DNA of 64,000 nt from Sphingomonas paeninsulae (GTDB lineage: Bacteria; Pseudomonadota; Alphaproteobacteria; Sphingomonadales; Sphingomonadaceae), in contig NZ_CP032828.1 in the NCBI RefSeq assembly GCF_003660165.1, positions 186,001 to 250,000 of the forward strand. The letters are read 5' to 3'. Positions 1 to 8,780 of this stretch are shown here, piece by piece. A program made the position numbers and the translations under genes. The first letter of the stretch is position 1. Every line of letters begins with the position of its first letter. Under the pieces are notes generated by a model that was given only the letters and a program-made list of their open reading frames with translations, searched no databases and had not been told where the DNA came from.

Positions 1-1
1 G

Positions 2-382
2 CTGTACGTTGCGGAGACAGCCGGTGCGCGGATATGGGAATTTGAGCTCTCTGCGCCCGGAGAGGTCGTTCGCCAGCCATTCCCGTCCCCCAATGGCGGT
101 CGGATGCTGTTTGTATCGCCGCGCTTTCAACGCTTCGACTCACTGGCCATCGACGCAGACGGAAATATTTGCGTAGCCGCCATCTTCGAGGGCATGATCT
201 TGGTGATATCGCCCACCGGGGAAGAAATCGCCGCACTTCCAATGCCCGACGTGTTTCCGACCAACATCTGTTTTGGGGGAGCCGATTTGCAAACCGCGTA
301 CATCACGCTTTCGGGGCACGGTTTGCTCGTTGCGCTGCCTTGGCCACGACCTGGGCTGCCGCTCAACTTCCTCAATGACTGA
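2..382 (+). CDS. SMP-30/gluconolactonase/LRE-family protein, C-terminal part
   Basis: The reading frame is open from the left edge of the window to a stop at 380-382, so the gene starts outside and only about 126 residues are visible. The stretch LYVAETAGARIWEF near the edge and the closing part with PTNICFGG, TAYITLSG and WPRPGLPLNF are typical of the last blades of the SMP-30/gluconolactonase six-bladed beta-propeller. The family hydrolyses lactones with a divalent metal. The internal ATG at 104 is not a plausible start because the family-like sequence continues upstream of it. It lies just upstream of an SDR and a Rieske oxygenase on the same strand, so a role in hydrolysing a lactone intermediate is possible, but the substrate cannot be told. 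Confidence 0.8.
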   Translation: MYVAETAGARIWEFELSAPGEVVRQPFPSPNGGRMLFVSPRFQRFDSLAIDADGNICVAAIFEGMILVISPTGEEIAALPMPDVFPTNICFGGADLQTAYITLSGHGLLVALPWPRPGLPLNFLND

Positions 383-496
383 CAGGTTTCGGGCATTCTG
401 ATTGGAATGCATTGAGCGCTTCCAACCGATCCGCAGGATCATGGTTGAATTGCTGATGGCGGCTCTGCATGGTCTTCTGCGAAGCGAGTATCCAAT

Positions 497-1248
497 ATGC
501 CGATTACAGGGAAAATAGCGGCTGTCACGGGGGCGGCATGGGCATCGGGCGTGCATCGGCTCTGCGGCTGGCGCGCGACGGCGCACATGTTGCTGTGATA
601 GATCGCGATGCAGATGCGATAGTCGAAGTGGTCGATGCCATTGGAGCCGCAGGCGGGCATGCCTTCGCCGCGATCGCGGATTTGCTGGACACTAAGGCGA
701 TAACGGACGTTTTCGCCAGGATAGAAGCCGATCTAGGTCCGGTCGACGTCCTGGTGAACAATGTCGGCCAGAGCGCTCGCGAGCGGGCAAAGCCATTCTG
801 GGAAGGCGACCCCGAGATTTGGGACTTCACCCTCGGCATTTCTCTACGCAGCACAATGGTCTGCACCCGCCAGGTAATCAACGGCATGCGTGAACGCCGA
901 CTGGGCCGGATCATCAACATGTCATCGGAATCAGCATTCTACGGGCATGAGCTCACGATCGACTATTCAGCGGCGAAGGCCGGTGTGCTGGGCTTTACCC
1001 GCGCGCTTGCCGGTGCGCTGGCGCCGTGCCAGATCACGGTCAACGCTATTTGCCCCGGCCTTGTGCGGACCCGCGTGATGGACCAGCTTCCCGCCGATCA
1101 CATACAGAACATGGCAGCCGCCATCCCGATGGGCTATATTGGTGAACCCGACGACATTGCTGCTGCGGTCTCTTTCTTCGCCAGTGAGGGTAGCCGATTC
1201 ATCACCGGACAATCGCTTCTGGTCAACGGCGGCAAGTGGATGATTTAA
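497..1248 (+). pseudogene. SDR-family oxidoreductase, frameshifted in the NAD(P)-binding motif
   Basis: From the ATG at 497 the protein begins MPITGKIAAVTGAA, the normal start of a short-chain dehydrogenase. The next residues of the family motif (GIGRAS) are read one frame over. Joining the two gives the canonical TGxxxGIG nucleotide-binding motif and implies one base missing at about 525-540, in a G-rich run. The rest is intact: NNVG, SSES with the catalytic Ser, YSAAK with the catalytic Tyr and Lys, and a PG motif after it. The ATG at 469 gives an uninterrupted frame, but its first 25 residues resemble no SDR. Corrected length is about 250 residues, normal for the family. The gene is 29 bp upstream of the Rieske oxygenase, so it probably oxidises an alcohol or dihydrodiol in that pathway. 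Either inactivated or a sequencing error. Confidence 0.75.
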
Positions 1249-1277
1249 CCGGCTCGGCCGGATAAAGGAGAGTATCA

Positions 1278-2510
1278 ATGACCGTGCAATGGAAAGATAT
1301 GTTCTCGGCGAACGAGGCCCTCGGGACCGGACCGGTCTCGATCGATCCCTATGTTTCCGAAAGCTATTTTGAACTGGAGCGCGAGCATCTGTTCAAGAAG
1401 TCCTGGCTGCACGTCGCACGGGCGAACGAGATTCCCAATCCGGGCGATTTCATCACCCGCGAGATCGAGATCGCCAAGGCATCGATCATCATCGTCCGCG
1501 GCAAGGATATGAAGATCCGCGCTTTCCACAATGTCTGCTCGCATCGCGCGGCGAAGCTCGTCTGGGTCGAAAAGGGCAGCCAGGGGCGGTTCGTTTGCCC
1601 TTATCATGCGTGGACCTATGACCTCGAAGGCTCGCTGCGCGGTGTTACCGGCGAAGACAAGTTCGTTGGCCTTGACCGCAAGAACTGCGGACTTACGCCG
1701 GTCGCGTGCGACCTATGGGAAGGTTTCATCTTTCTGAACTTCGATCGGCAGCCCAAACAGACGCTGGCCGAATTCCTGGGCGGCTTCGCGGATTATGCGT
1801 CGGGCTATCCGTTTGACGATGCCACATCGGTTGCGCATCTCGAGTTCGGCGATTTGCACTGTAACTGGAAAGCCGCGATCGATGCATTCCAGGAAAGCTA
1901 TCACCTCGGCTTTCTCCATAAGCAGACGCTGACCGGAGTCTTCTCGGGTAAGGACAACCCGCTGAGCGATCCCCTCGCCTTTCAGACCTATGGGCCCCAC
2001 CGTACCATCTCGCTCTGGGCAAATCCGGATCACAAGGCTGGGCGGGTCGAGAAGCTCTCGCGCCAGTTCGGTTCGACGATAAACTCAACGACCGGCGAAA
2101 CCCGCGCCGCCACCCAAGCAAAGCTGTTCGCCCAAGCGCCAGGTCTCAATCCAGCACGTCATCCCAACTGGGCGCTCGACGTCAACGTTATTTTCCCGCA
2201 CACGATCTGGCTGGCGATTCCGGGCGCTTTCACTGTCCATCATTTCTGGCCGATAACGGTCAACCGGACGCGCTACGAAGCTTATAGCTATTATCCTGAG
2301 CCCAAGCGGGCGAGCGAGCGCTTCAGCCGCGAATATGGCTTCTGCCATTTCCGCGGTGTGGTGTCCGAGGACGTCTACAATATGGAATTCAGCCAGACGG
2401 CGATGGAATCCGGCGCAAAAAAACTGCTTCAGCTTCAGGAGAGCGAGATTTGTATCCGGCATCACTTGGCTGCGGTCGATGATCATATCCGTGCCGAAAT
2501 GGTCGCATAA
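1278..2510 (+). CDS. Rieske non-heme iron oxygenase, alpha subunit
   Basis: A 410-residue aromatic ring-hydroxylating oxygenase large subunit. The Rieske [2Fe-2S] ligands are C87, H89, C107 and H110 (CSHR ... CPYH). The mononuclear iron site is in the ESYHLGFLH segment, with H209 and H214 in the usual D/E-x2-H-x4-H arrangement. A GGAG ribosome site lies about 8 bases before the ATG. No beta subunit, ferredoxin or reductase gene follows, so it is probably a three-component or homo-oligomeric type using electron carriers encoded elsewhere. It lies between an SDR and a racemase/CoA-transferase-like gene, and its stop codon overlaps the start of a small gene. Substrate unknown; the family hydroxylates rings or demethylates. 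Confidence 0.9.
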   Translation: MTVQWKDMFSANEALGTGPVSIDPYVSESYFELEREHLFKKSWLHVARANEIPNPGDFITREIEIAKASIIIVRGKDMKIRAFHNVCSHRAAKLVWVEKGSQGRFVCPYHAWTYDLEGSLRGVTGEDKFVGLDRKNCGLTPVACDLWEGFIFLNFDRQPKQTLAEFLGGFADYASGYPFDDATSVAHLEFGDLHCNWKAAIDAFQESYHLGFLHKQTLTGVFSGKDNPLSDPLAFQTYGPHRTISLWANPDHKAGRVEKLSRQFGSTINSTTGETRAATQAKLFAQAPGLNPARHPNWALDVNVIFPHTIWLAIPGAFTVHHFWPITVNRTRYEAYSYYPEPKRASERFSREYGFCHFRGVVSEDVYNMEFSQTAMESGAKKLLQLQESEICIRHHLAAVDDHIRAEMVA

Positions 2511-2869
2511 TGTCGACGATGATAGTGAACGACCGCCCCCTCCCCATGGGCTTCGAGGATCTCGAACCCTTCGTCGCCGAATGGGCATTGCCACTCAACA
2601 TGGCGCGTTACACCAAACGTGTGAACTCGACGATGGACGAGCTGAATAGCTTTTACGCCGCGATCGAGCCTCGCGCAGAAGAAGCGCTGCGACTCCTCGA
2701 CACATATTCGATTGCCGAGATAGAGGGTCCCGAAGCGCGGCTGATGCACCTGTTGTTGATGCTGATCGACGTATCCTTAGCCGTTGAAGTCTATCGCATG
2801 CCCGCCCTCCCCTTGTCTCCCGCTCCGCAACGCTACGCCGTGACGATGGATAACATGTTCTTCAATTGA
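2510..2869 (+). CDS. Small protein of unknown function coupled to the Rieske oxygenase
   Basis: A 119-residue protein whose ATG shares its first base with the last base of the oxygenase stop codon (TAATG), implying translational coupling. I do not recognise the family. The sequence looks helical, with a central acidic helix (EPRAEEALRLLD) followed by a leucine- and methionine-rich segment (HLLLMLIDV). There are no cysteine ligands, so it is not a ferredoxin, and it does not look like the cone-shaped NTF2-fold beta subunit of ring-hydroxylating dioxygenases. The position suggests an accessory or stabilising partner of the oxygenase; that is inference only. Confidence 0.6.
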   Translation: MSTMIVNDRPLPMGFEDLEPFVAEWALPLNMARYTKRVNSTMDELNSFYAAIEPRAEEALRLLDTYSIAEIEGPEARLMHLLLMLIDVSLAVEVYRMPALPLSPAPQRYAVTMDNMFFN

Positions 2870-2898
2870 CGATGGCGCGCTAACCAGGGACAAATGAC

Positions 2899-4056
2899 AT
2901 GAGCGACCCTTTTGAATCGCGACCTTCAAGCGGACCGCTGGTAGGCTTAAGGGTTGCCGAATTTGCAGGGCTTGGCCCCGCGCCTCATGCATGCATGCTG
3001 CTGTCCGATATGGGTGCCGAGATCGTACGTGTCGATCGGCCGGGCAGCGTGCCGCCCGATCCGACCGACGCCACCGTCAGGGGGCGACTTGGCACCGTAG
3101 CGCTGAACCTCAAATCGGCGGATGACGTCGAGGCCGCGTTGCAGCTGATCGAAAAGTCCGACATTCTGATTGAAGGCTTCCGGCCAGGGGTGATGGAACG
3201 GCTCGGCCTGGGTCCTGACGTAGCGCTCGCACGTAATCCGCGCTTGATCTACGGTCGGATGACTGGGTGGGGACAAACCGGCCCACTCGCGCAAGCAGCA
3301 GGCCATGATATCAACTATATTTCCCTCAGCGGTGCGCTGGCTGGTATCGGACCTCGAGATGGCAAGCCTGTTCCCCCGCTTAATCTCGTTGGCGACTATG
3401 GCGGCGGATCGCTTTATCTGACCGTTGGCCTGCTTGCTGCGCTACTAGAGCGGACCCGATCGGGGCTTGGTCAGGTTGTGGATGCGGCGATTTGCGATGG
3501 TGTGGCATCACTGATGGCCCTGCCGAACTGGCTATTGCAGCAACGTGGCAGTGATGCCCGCGAAGAACGCGGTTCGAATGTCGGCGACGGGGGGCGTTTC
3601 TTTTACAATAGCTATGCATGTGCGGACGGTCGATACGTTTCGGTAGGAGCATTTGAGCCACAATTCTATCAGGCGCTGTGCGAAGGAATGGGCGTTGCGG
3701 ACGATCCCGATTTCAAGGAGCAAAAGCTCGGATATTTGGAATCGCGCAATCTGATCGCACGTGCCGAGACAATTTTTCGCTCAAAGACGTCCGCCGAATG
3801 GTGCGCGATTTTCGCTGTCAAAGATGCCTGCTTCACTCCGGTACTCTGGCCGAGTGAGGCACCTCACCACCCCCATAATGCCGAGCGGGGAATCTTTGTT
3901 GAACTTGGCGGCGTTCCACAGCCTGCACCTGCACCTCGGTTCGGTCGGACGCCCGGAAGATTGCAGGGCCTGACGCCGATCAAACCGCTGCAGATTGCCG
4001 ACGTCCTGGCGGCGTGGGATTGGGAGGCGGCTAACGGAAAATGGCGATCAATATAA
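2899..4056 (+). CDS. Alpha-methylacyl-CoA racemase-like protein (type III CoA-transferase fold)
   Basis: A 385-residue CaiB/BaiF-fold protein. The segments GHDINY (H136) and VGDYGGG (D166) sit 30 residues apart. As recalled from the alpha-methylacyl-CoA racemase literature, this is the His/Asp pair that removes and returns the alpha proton of 2-methylacyl-CoA. True CoA-transferases of this fold use a single Asp and lack the GHD motif, so racemase is the better call. It lies 29 bp after the small oxygenase-linked gene and on the same strand. The likely role is to set the configuration of a 2-methyl-branched acyl-CoA before beta-oxidation, which fits the branched-chain theme of the window. The substrate is inferred. 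Confidence 0.8.
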   Translation: MSDPFESRPSSGPLVGLRVAEFAGLGPAPHACMLLSDMGAEIVRVDRPGSVPPDPTDATVRGRLGTVALNLKSADDVEAALQLIEKSDILIEGFRPGVMERLGLGPDVALARNPRLIYGRMTGWGQTGPLAQAAGHDINYISLSGALAGIGPRDGKPVPPLNLVGDYGGGSLYLTVGLLAALLERTRSGLGQVVDAAICDGVASLMALPNWLLQQRGSDAREERGSNVGDGGRFFYNSYACADGRYVSVGAFEPQFYQALCEGMGVADDPDFKEQKLGYLESRNLIARAETIFRSKTSAEWCAIFAVKDACFTPVLWPSEAPHHPHNAERGIFVELGGVPQPAPAPRFGRTPGRLQGLTPIKPLQIADVLAAWDWEAANGKWRSI

Positions 4057-4239
4057 TGAATGCGGCGGGAGAATGAGGTGGCTGGGACGGACAACGGTAT
4101 CTACGTGGACAGCGCGCCGGAACGGCGTGCTGACCAGAAGGTCACCACTGTGATGCCTTCGGGTACGCAATTCCGGGCCACGATATCGCACGGGCAGGAT
4201 AGTTCGATAAGGGAATTTGAGATCAAGGTGTTCTTTCAG

Positions 4240-4700
4240 GGGCAGCTAAGCGGCGAAGCTGCCCATATCCGTCCCATCGAGCGGTGGTGCGACCGCTAAG
4301 ATAGCCGCCCGTGAGATTGATATGCTACCAGCCCAGTGATGCAGTATGGGGCGGCAGAGTTTCTTCGAGCGGTCGTGCTTTCGTGGCCATCTCGCTTAGG
4401 GATCGTTGCAGACATACCGTATTCCACAGGATTGCGGCGGTGAGGAGCGCTACCCCCTGATGCGCGGTGCTGCTGCCCTTGCCGACTTCGGTCGCGAAGA
4501 AGATTAAGCCGGTGAAAGCAGGCCGCGCGGGCGAGCGTGTTTTGGCTCTCTCATTTGTCGAGCTCGATTGTGGATCACGCCGCAGTTGCGGGTTTTCGAG
4601 CCAGTCGAGCGTGTTGTTGAAACGAATAGGCTTTGCTGATCGGGATGCGGTCCCGCGGGGTAATAAGGGTTCAGCGGGGCGCGATCGGCGATCTGCCGCG
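4240..4700 (-). pseudogene. Tn3-family transposase (TnpA) C-terminal remnant
   Basis: Read on the minus strand, this stretch gives TLDWLENPQLRRDPQ, then TAAILWNTV, then SLGW-stop-HINLTGGYL. These resemble consecutive blocks near the C-terminus of Tn3-family TnpA (recalled as WL.. PELRRRVQ, AAIILWNTVYLERA and SPLGWEHINLTGDYLW). An in-frame TAG replaces the Glu of GWEHI, and the spacing between blocks shows further decay. No terminal inverted repeat or resolvase was recognised. It follows the racemase gene by about 180 bp. The plus-strand frame at 4060-4299 (79 codons) runs antisense through one end of it and is probably not a gene. Confidence 0.7.
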
Positions 4701-5371
4701 CGCTTAGTCCGGTAATTCTGTTCGACTGAATATCCAGGGCCCTTCAGGCAGGGGATGGGCCGCTTCGATCTCGCCTGCTTCGCCAGTAACGCGAAGCGTC
4801 TTGCCGGTAACGCCGACTGCGCGCTGCCTTGGCCAAGTTTAGTCACGGCTCATTTCCATCCGAGGCGGCGCGGGACACCGGGATCCTGAAATACAAAGTG
4901 GGTCGCGTCGCCCGCAGCAGCGTCAACAGGTCAATCTGCGCCAACACGGGGAGCTACGTCGAAACGCGCCTTGGCCAGGCTCCGCGCCCAAATATTCAGG
5001 CCGGGATCTCAAGACGGCGTTATGAATCGACCTGGCAATACTAAAGCGAATGATCTGCGCACCAGCCCGCTCGACAGTCGCGTAAACATGTACCGGACGG
5101 CCTGCCCAAGGTGCCGCCGATAGAAAACTTCGTGGACATCAGTACCGTGGGCGTTCTGTCGACGCGTTGTATAGCACGCAGCAGCCACATTCATCGCTCG
5201 GCTAAGCCGCCGGGGTAATTTGGCGCTGAACTCAAAATGCAACGGTCGGGGTGAGACCCGACCGTTGCTTCACCTGCGTTCATGCGCGACAACGACCGAC
5301 AGTCTCTGATCACCGCTGGATGAAAGGCGGGGTTACTTCACTATGCTTTTCAGATGGCACACCGGCGCGCC
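4701..5371. other. Gene-poor stretch between transposon and recombinase remnants
   Basis: I find no reading frame here with a recognisable product. The short open frames on both strands lack family motifs and ribosome sites. The position between a Tn3 TnpA remnant and a recombinase remnant suggests decayed mobile DNA. The only clear structure is the perfect inverted repeat at 5239-5268. Confidence 0.5.
5239..5268. repeat. Perfect 12-bp inverted repeat with 6-base loop
   Basis: GCAACGGTCGGG is followed by the six bases GTGAGA and then its exact reverse complement CCCGACCGTTGC. The stem is GC-rich and could form a stable hairpin. There is no run of T after it on the plus strand; a short AAAA lies just before it, which would be a weak U-tract for minus-strand transcripts. 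It may be a terminator or a leftover recombination site of the mobile DNA around it. Confidence 0.5.
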
Positions 5372-5579
5372 GTCGCCGCCGATATTGAGACAGCAATCGG
5401 CAACCATTTTTCGGGCAAAAGGGATCACGGCATATTTGAAGAGCGGCGGGCCATGGGAATGGGCTGCGACCATGGCGAGCCACGCCTCTACCCGCACCAC
5501 TCAGCTTTACGATCGCAGGCCCGATGATGTGACGCTTGATGACGTTGAGCGGGTGTTAATTGGGTCTAATAGCCCATGA
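5372..5579 (+). pseudogene. Tyrosine recombinase (integrase) C-terminal remnant
   Basis: The plus-strand frame contains FRAKGITAYLKSGG, then HASTRTTQLYDRR and DVERV. This is the end of the catalytic domain of site-specific tyrosine recombinases: the FRATGIT Arg region, the H-x-x-x-R block and the catalytic Tyr in QLYDRR. Only about 65 residues are left and the upstream frame is not homologous, so the gene is truncated. It overlaps the end of folE by 14 bases on the opposite strand. With the Tn3 remnant it marks the edge between accessory DNA and the folE-etf block, a usual landing place for integrative elements. No attachment site could be assigned. Confidence 0.7.
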
Positions 5580-6177
5580 GCTTGAGCACCTCGCTGCGAC
5601 TCCTTGAGTCGTCGAGGAAACAACCCAGCAGGCGGCTTGTCGTCATTGTGACCCCCGGCGTACGGACGCCCCGACCGGTCATGCAGCCATGCGTCGCCTC
5701 GATGACTACCGCGACCCCCTGCGGATTGAGGTTATCCCAGATTGACTGGGCAACCTGCGCGGTCAGTCGCTCCTGGACCTGAAGTCTACGCGCATAGCCG
5801 TAAAGGACACGCGCCAGCTTCGAAATGCCGACGACTCGATCCTGCGGCATATAGGCGATCGACGCTTTCCCCGCGATCGGCGCCATGTGATGTTCGCAAT
5901 GCGACTGGAACGGAATGTCCTTCAGCAGGACGAGCTCGTTATAGCCGCCGACCTCCTCGAAGGTGCGTGATAGGTGATAGCCGGGGTCTTCCTGGTAGCC
6001 CTCACAATATTCTTTCCACGCCCGGGCAACGCGCTTTGGCGTATCGAGCAGTCCCTCACGGCCAGGATCGTCACCGGCCCATGCAATCAGCGTGCGTATT
6101 GCATCTTCTACATTTTTGGGAACGTGCGGTTTTTCCTTTGGCACGTGTGCGAGCGGCGTCATGGTTTCCATTCTCAA
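5566..6177 (-). CDS. folE: GTP cyclohydrolase I
   Basis: 203 residues. FolE converts GTP to 7,8-dihydroneopterin triphosphate, the first step of tetrahydrofolate synthesis, in the cytoplasm. The zinc/catalytic block CEHHMAPI, the KLARVLYGYARRLQVQERLT helix, and HGCMTGRGVRTPG near the C-terminus are all present. Three ATGs lie close together at the start (6177, 6171 and 6162); the homologous part begins well after all of them, so the exact start is uncertain by a few residues. The gene stands alone. Its end overlaps the recombinase remnant, which has not damaged the reading frame. Confidence 0.95.
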   Translation of the reverse strand: MRMETMTPLAHVPKEKPHVPKNVEDAIRTLIAWAGDDPGREGLLDTPKRVARAWKEYCEGYQEDPGYHLSRTFEEVGGYNELVLLKDIPFQSHCEHHMAPIAGKASIAYMPQDRVVGISKLARVLYGYARRLQVQERLTAQVAQSIWDNLNPQGVAVVIEATHGCMTGRGVRTPGVTMTTSRLLGCFLDDSRSRSEVLKLMGY

Positions 6178-6410
6178 CTAACTAATTACGGTTCTCGCGT
6201 TTAGCCATAGCCAAACGCGTCTGGCTGGAGTGAGAAAACATTCCGCCTAGCGGACATAAATTGAGGAGGCTTTAACTTAGGCATAAAACCAGATTTGAAT
6301 AACTCACTATTTTCTGAGCGCGGATGGGTTCTATTTGCCATGATACGGGCCGCCTGACCCGGACTGTGGCACTCTCTCGCTTACTCAAACAAGCATGGAG
6401 TGCTTCTTTA

Positions 6411-7340
6411 TTACAGCTTCTCCGTCAGTTCAGGCACGAGCTTGAACAGATCGCCGACCAGCCCGATGTCGGACACCTGAAAGATCGGCGCATCCTCGTC
6501 CTTGTTGATGGCGACGATGATTTTCGAATCCTTCATGCCCGCAAGATGCTGGATCGCGCCCGAGATGCCGATTGCAATATAGACTTCGGGAGCGACGATC
6601 TTGCCGGTCTGGCCAACCTGATAGTCGTTCGGAACATAGCCCGCGTCGACTGCCGCACGCGATGCGCCGACACCGGCACCGAGCTTGTCGGCGAGCGGTT
6701 CGATGATCGTGTGGAAGTTTTCGGCGTTCTGGAGCGCGCGGCCACCCGAGACGATGATCTTTGCGCTGGTCAATTCGGGGCGTTCCGATTTCGCGATTTC
6801 GGCGCTGACGAACGTGGCAACGCCAGCGTCGCCGGTCGAGGTCACGGCTTCGATCGTGCCGCTGCCGCCTTCGCGTTCAGCCTTTGCGAAAGCCGTGCCG
6901 CGAACGGTGATGACTTTCTTGGCATCCGACGTCTGCACGGTCGCGATCGCATTACCGGCGTAGGTCGGACGGGTGAACGTGTCCGGGCCATCGACCGAAA
7001 GGATTTCGCTGATCTGCATGACGTCGAGCAAAGCGGCAACGCGGGGCGCGATGTTCTTGCCGATGGCGGTCGCAGGCGCGAGAAACGCGTCGTGATCGCC
7101 CATCAGTGCGACAATCAGCGGCGCGACATTTTCAGGAAGCGCATGTTCGAACGCGGCGTCATCAGCAACATGAACCTTGCCGACGCCAGCAATTTTGGTC
7201 GCCTCGGTCGCAACGGCAGCGATGCCTTTGCCCGCGACGATCAGATGCACTTCGCCGAGCAATGCGGCGGCGGTGATGACAGGAAGCGTTGGGTCCTTGA
7301 CCGTGCTGCCGTCGTGTTCGACCCAGACCAGAGTCTTCAT
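6411..7340 (-). CDS. etfA: Electron transfer flavoprotein, alpha subunit
   Basis: 309 residues. EtfA with EtfB carries electrons from acyl-CoA dehydrogenases to ETF:quinone oxidoreductase. The C-terminal FAD-binding domain is clear, with [39 protein letters not shown] and [10 protein letters not shown] in order. Its start overlaps the etfB stop by four bases (ATGA), so the two are translationally coupled. The window encodes three acyl-CoA dehydrogenases (51744, 56310 and the frameshifted mcd), all of which would need this acceptor. Confidence 0.95.
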   Translation of the reverse strand: MKTLVWVEHDGSTVKDPTLPVITAAALLGEVHLIVAGKGIAAVATEATKIAGVGKVHVADDAAFEHALPENVAPLIVALMGDHDAFLAPATAIGKNIAPRVAALLDVMQISEILSVDGPDTFTRPTYAGNAIATVQTSDAKKVITVRGTAFAKAEREGGSGTIEAVTSTGDAGVATFVSAEIAKSERPELTSAKIIVSGGRALQNAENFHTIIEPLADKLGAGVGASRAAVDAGYVPNDYQVGQTGKIVAPEVYIAIGISGAIQHLAGMKDSKIIVAINKDEDAPIFQVSDIGLVGDLFKLVPELTEKL

Positions 7341-8086
7341 GCTACAACTCCCAGTGTCTTCAGCTTGGCGACCAGTTCATCGACGTCGGCGACCTTGACG
7401 CCCGCAGTGCGCTTCGACGGCTCGACCACTTTCAGCGTGGTCAGACGTTTTGTGACATCAACGCCATAATCGGCGGGTGTCTTTTGCGCCATCGGTTTGG
7501 ATTTCGCCTTCATGATGTTCGGCAGCGACGCATAGCGTGGCTCGTTCAAACGAAGATCGGTCGTGACGATTGCGGGGATTTTCAGGGAGACCGTTTCCGA
7601 TCCGCCATCGACTTCGCGCGTGACCTTGACCGTGTCGCCATCGACTTCGACAGCACTGGCGAAGGTGCCCTGTGGACGACCGAGCAAGGCAGCAAGCATC
7701 TGGCCGGTCTGGTTCGAATCGTCGTCGATCGCCTGTTTGCCGAGGATGACCAGCCCGGGCTGTTCTTCCTCGACGATCTTGGCCAGCAGCTTTGCAACGC
7801 CAAGCGGTTCGACTTCGGTTTCGCTGACGATCAGGATCGCGCGGTCGGCCCCCATGGCGAGCGCCGTCCGCAGCGTTTCCTGCGATTTCTGTTCCCCGAT
7901 GGAAACCACGATCACTTCGGTAGCAACGCCTTTTTCACGAAGGCGCAGGGCTTCCTCGACGGCGATTTCGTCGAACGGGTTCATGCTCATCTTGACGTTG
8001 GCCAGGTCGACGCCCGAACCATCCGCCTTAACGCGCGGTTTCACGTTATAATCGATGACCCGCTTGACGGGGATGAGGATCTTCAT
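7337..8086 (-). CDS. etfB: Electron transfer flavoprotein, beta subunit
   Basis: 249 residues, the usual EtfB length. The N-terminus [19 protein letters not shown] is characteristic, followed by [16 protein letters not shown], and by the [10 protein letters not shown] and DDSNQTGQM segments of the AMP-binding subunit. It is the first gene of the etfBA pair. It probably serves general fatty-acid and branched-acid oxidation rather than one pathway, because the locus is separated from the catabolic cluster by ordinary genes. Confidence 0.95.
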   Translation of the reverse strand: MKILIPVKRVIDYNVKPRVKADGSGVDLANVKMSMNPFDEIAVEEALRLREKGVATEVIVVSIGEQKSQETLRTALAMGADRAILIVSETEVEPLGVAKLLAKIVEEEQPGLVILGKQAIDDDSNQTGQMLAALLGRPQGTFASAVEVDGDTVKVTREVDGGSETVSLKIPAIVTTDLRLNEPRYASLPNIMKAKSKPMAQKTPADYGVDVTKRLTTLKVVEPSKRTAGVKVADVDELVAKLKTLGVVA

Positions 8087-8780
8087 AGTGTTTACCTGTT
8101 TCGCATCGATTTAGGCCACGTAGCAACAACCCAAACGTCATGCGACTGCATAATCCCAGACCACCGCGTTGAACGAGCGCAGCTTCATGTGCTCAGCGCC
8201 GGCGGGGATGCGTGTGACGACAAACAGGGAATTTCCCGTCAGACAGCTCGCCCTCACTTGTGGACATTGTCGCTTGACAGGATGACCGGTCGATGATCGC
8301 GGTCTTGCGCATCTTTTTTTGAGTAATTGTCACGACGTGATTTCCTGCTAACGTCCAATCGCAGTCGCCGCAACGCTTGAAGGCGGCAAAGCAGCTCAAG
8401 ACCTTGATTACAATTTAATAGATGATCCGGATGTCATTTTGGGCCATGGCCGGATAACCGTCCGACTTTGTATTGCGCGAATGTTGCGACGCCGTTCCCC
8501 GTCTCGGTTAATCACTATCCTCTACCTAACGCACACGTGCTGGACCGATAGCTTGCCTTTTTGGCTGAAGCTGCGAGACAACGCGGCGCAACCTACACGG
8601 GTGGTGAAGAACTGTACGTAGTTGACGCGTCGATTGAGGTGCGCAAAAGTTCGGATCCGACTAAATCTCGGTCCATTACGCTCAAAGCCGTCGATTGTGA
8701 ACGCCCCGGCTGCGTCGGGCTCGTTGTCACATAGGTACATGCCGGGGCGTGGTGGAGATCAGCAATCAGCGATTATGGCC
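8087..8780. other. Intergenic stretch upstream of etfB
   Basis: About 690 bases between etfB and the end of the M19 peptidase gene, both read on the minus strand. The short open frames (for example 8439-8621 plus and 8522-8740 minus) show no family motif or ribosome site. A T7 run lies near 8311-8318. The etfBA promoter should lie in the part nearest 8090, but I could not assign boxes with confidence. Confidence 0.4.

Noticed and set aside
4060-4299. Small plus-strand frame of 79 codons after the racemase gene
   Set aside because: Its end is antisense to the Tn3 TnpA remnant, and no homology or good ribosome site is seen.
5372-5579. Prophage
   Set aside because: Only a recombinase tail is present; no phage structural or lysis gene is visible nearby.
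6324-7469. A 381-codon plus-strand open frame opposite etfA
   Set aside because: It is antisense to a clear etfA; long shadows are normal in GC-rich coding DNA and it shows no family motif.
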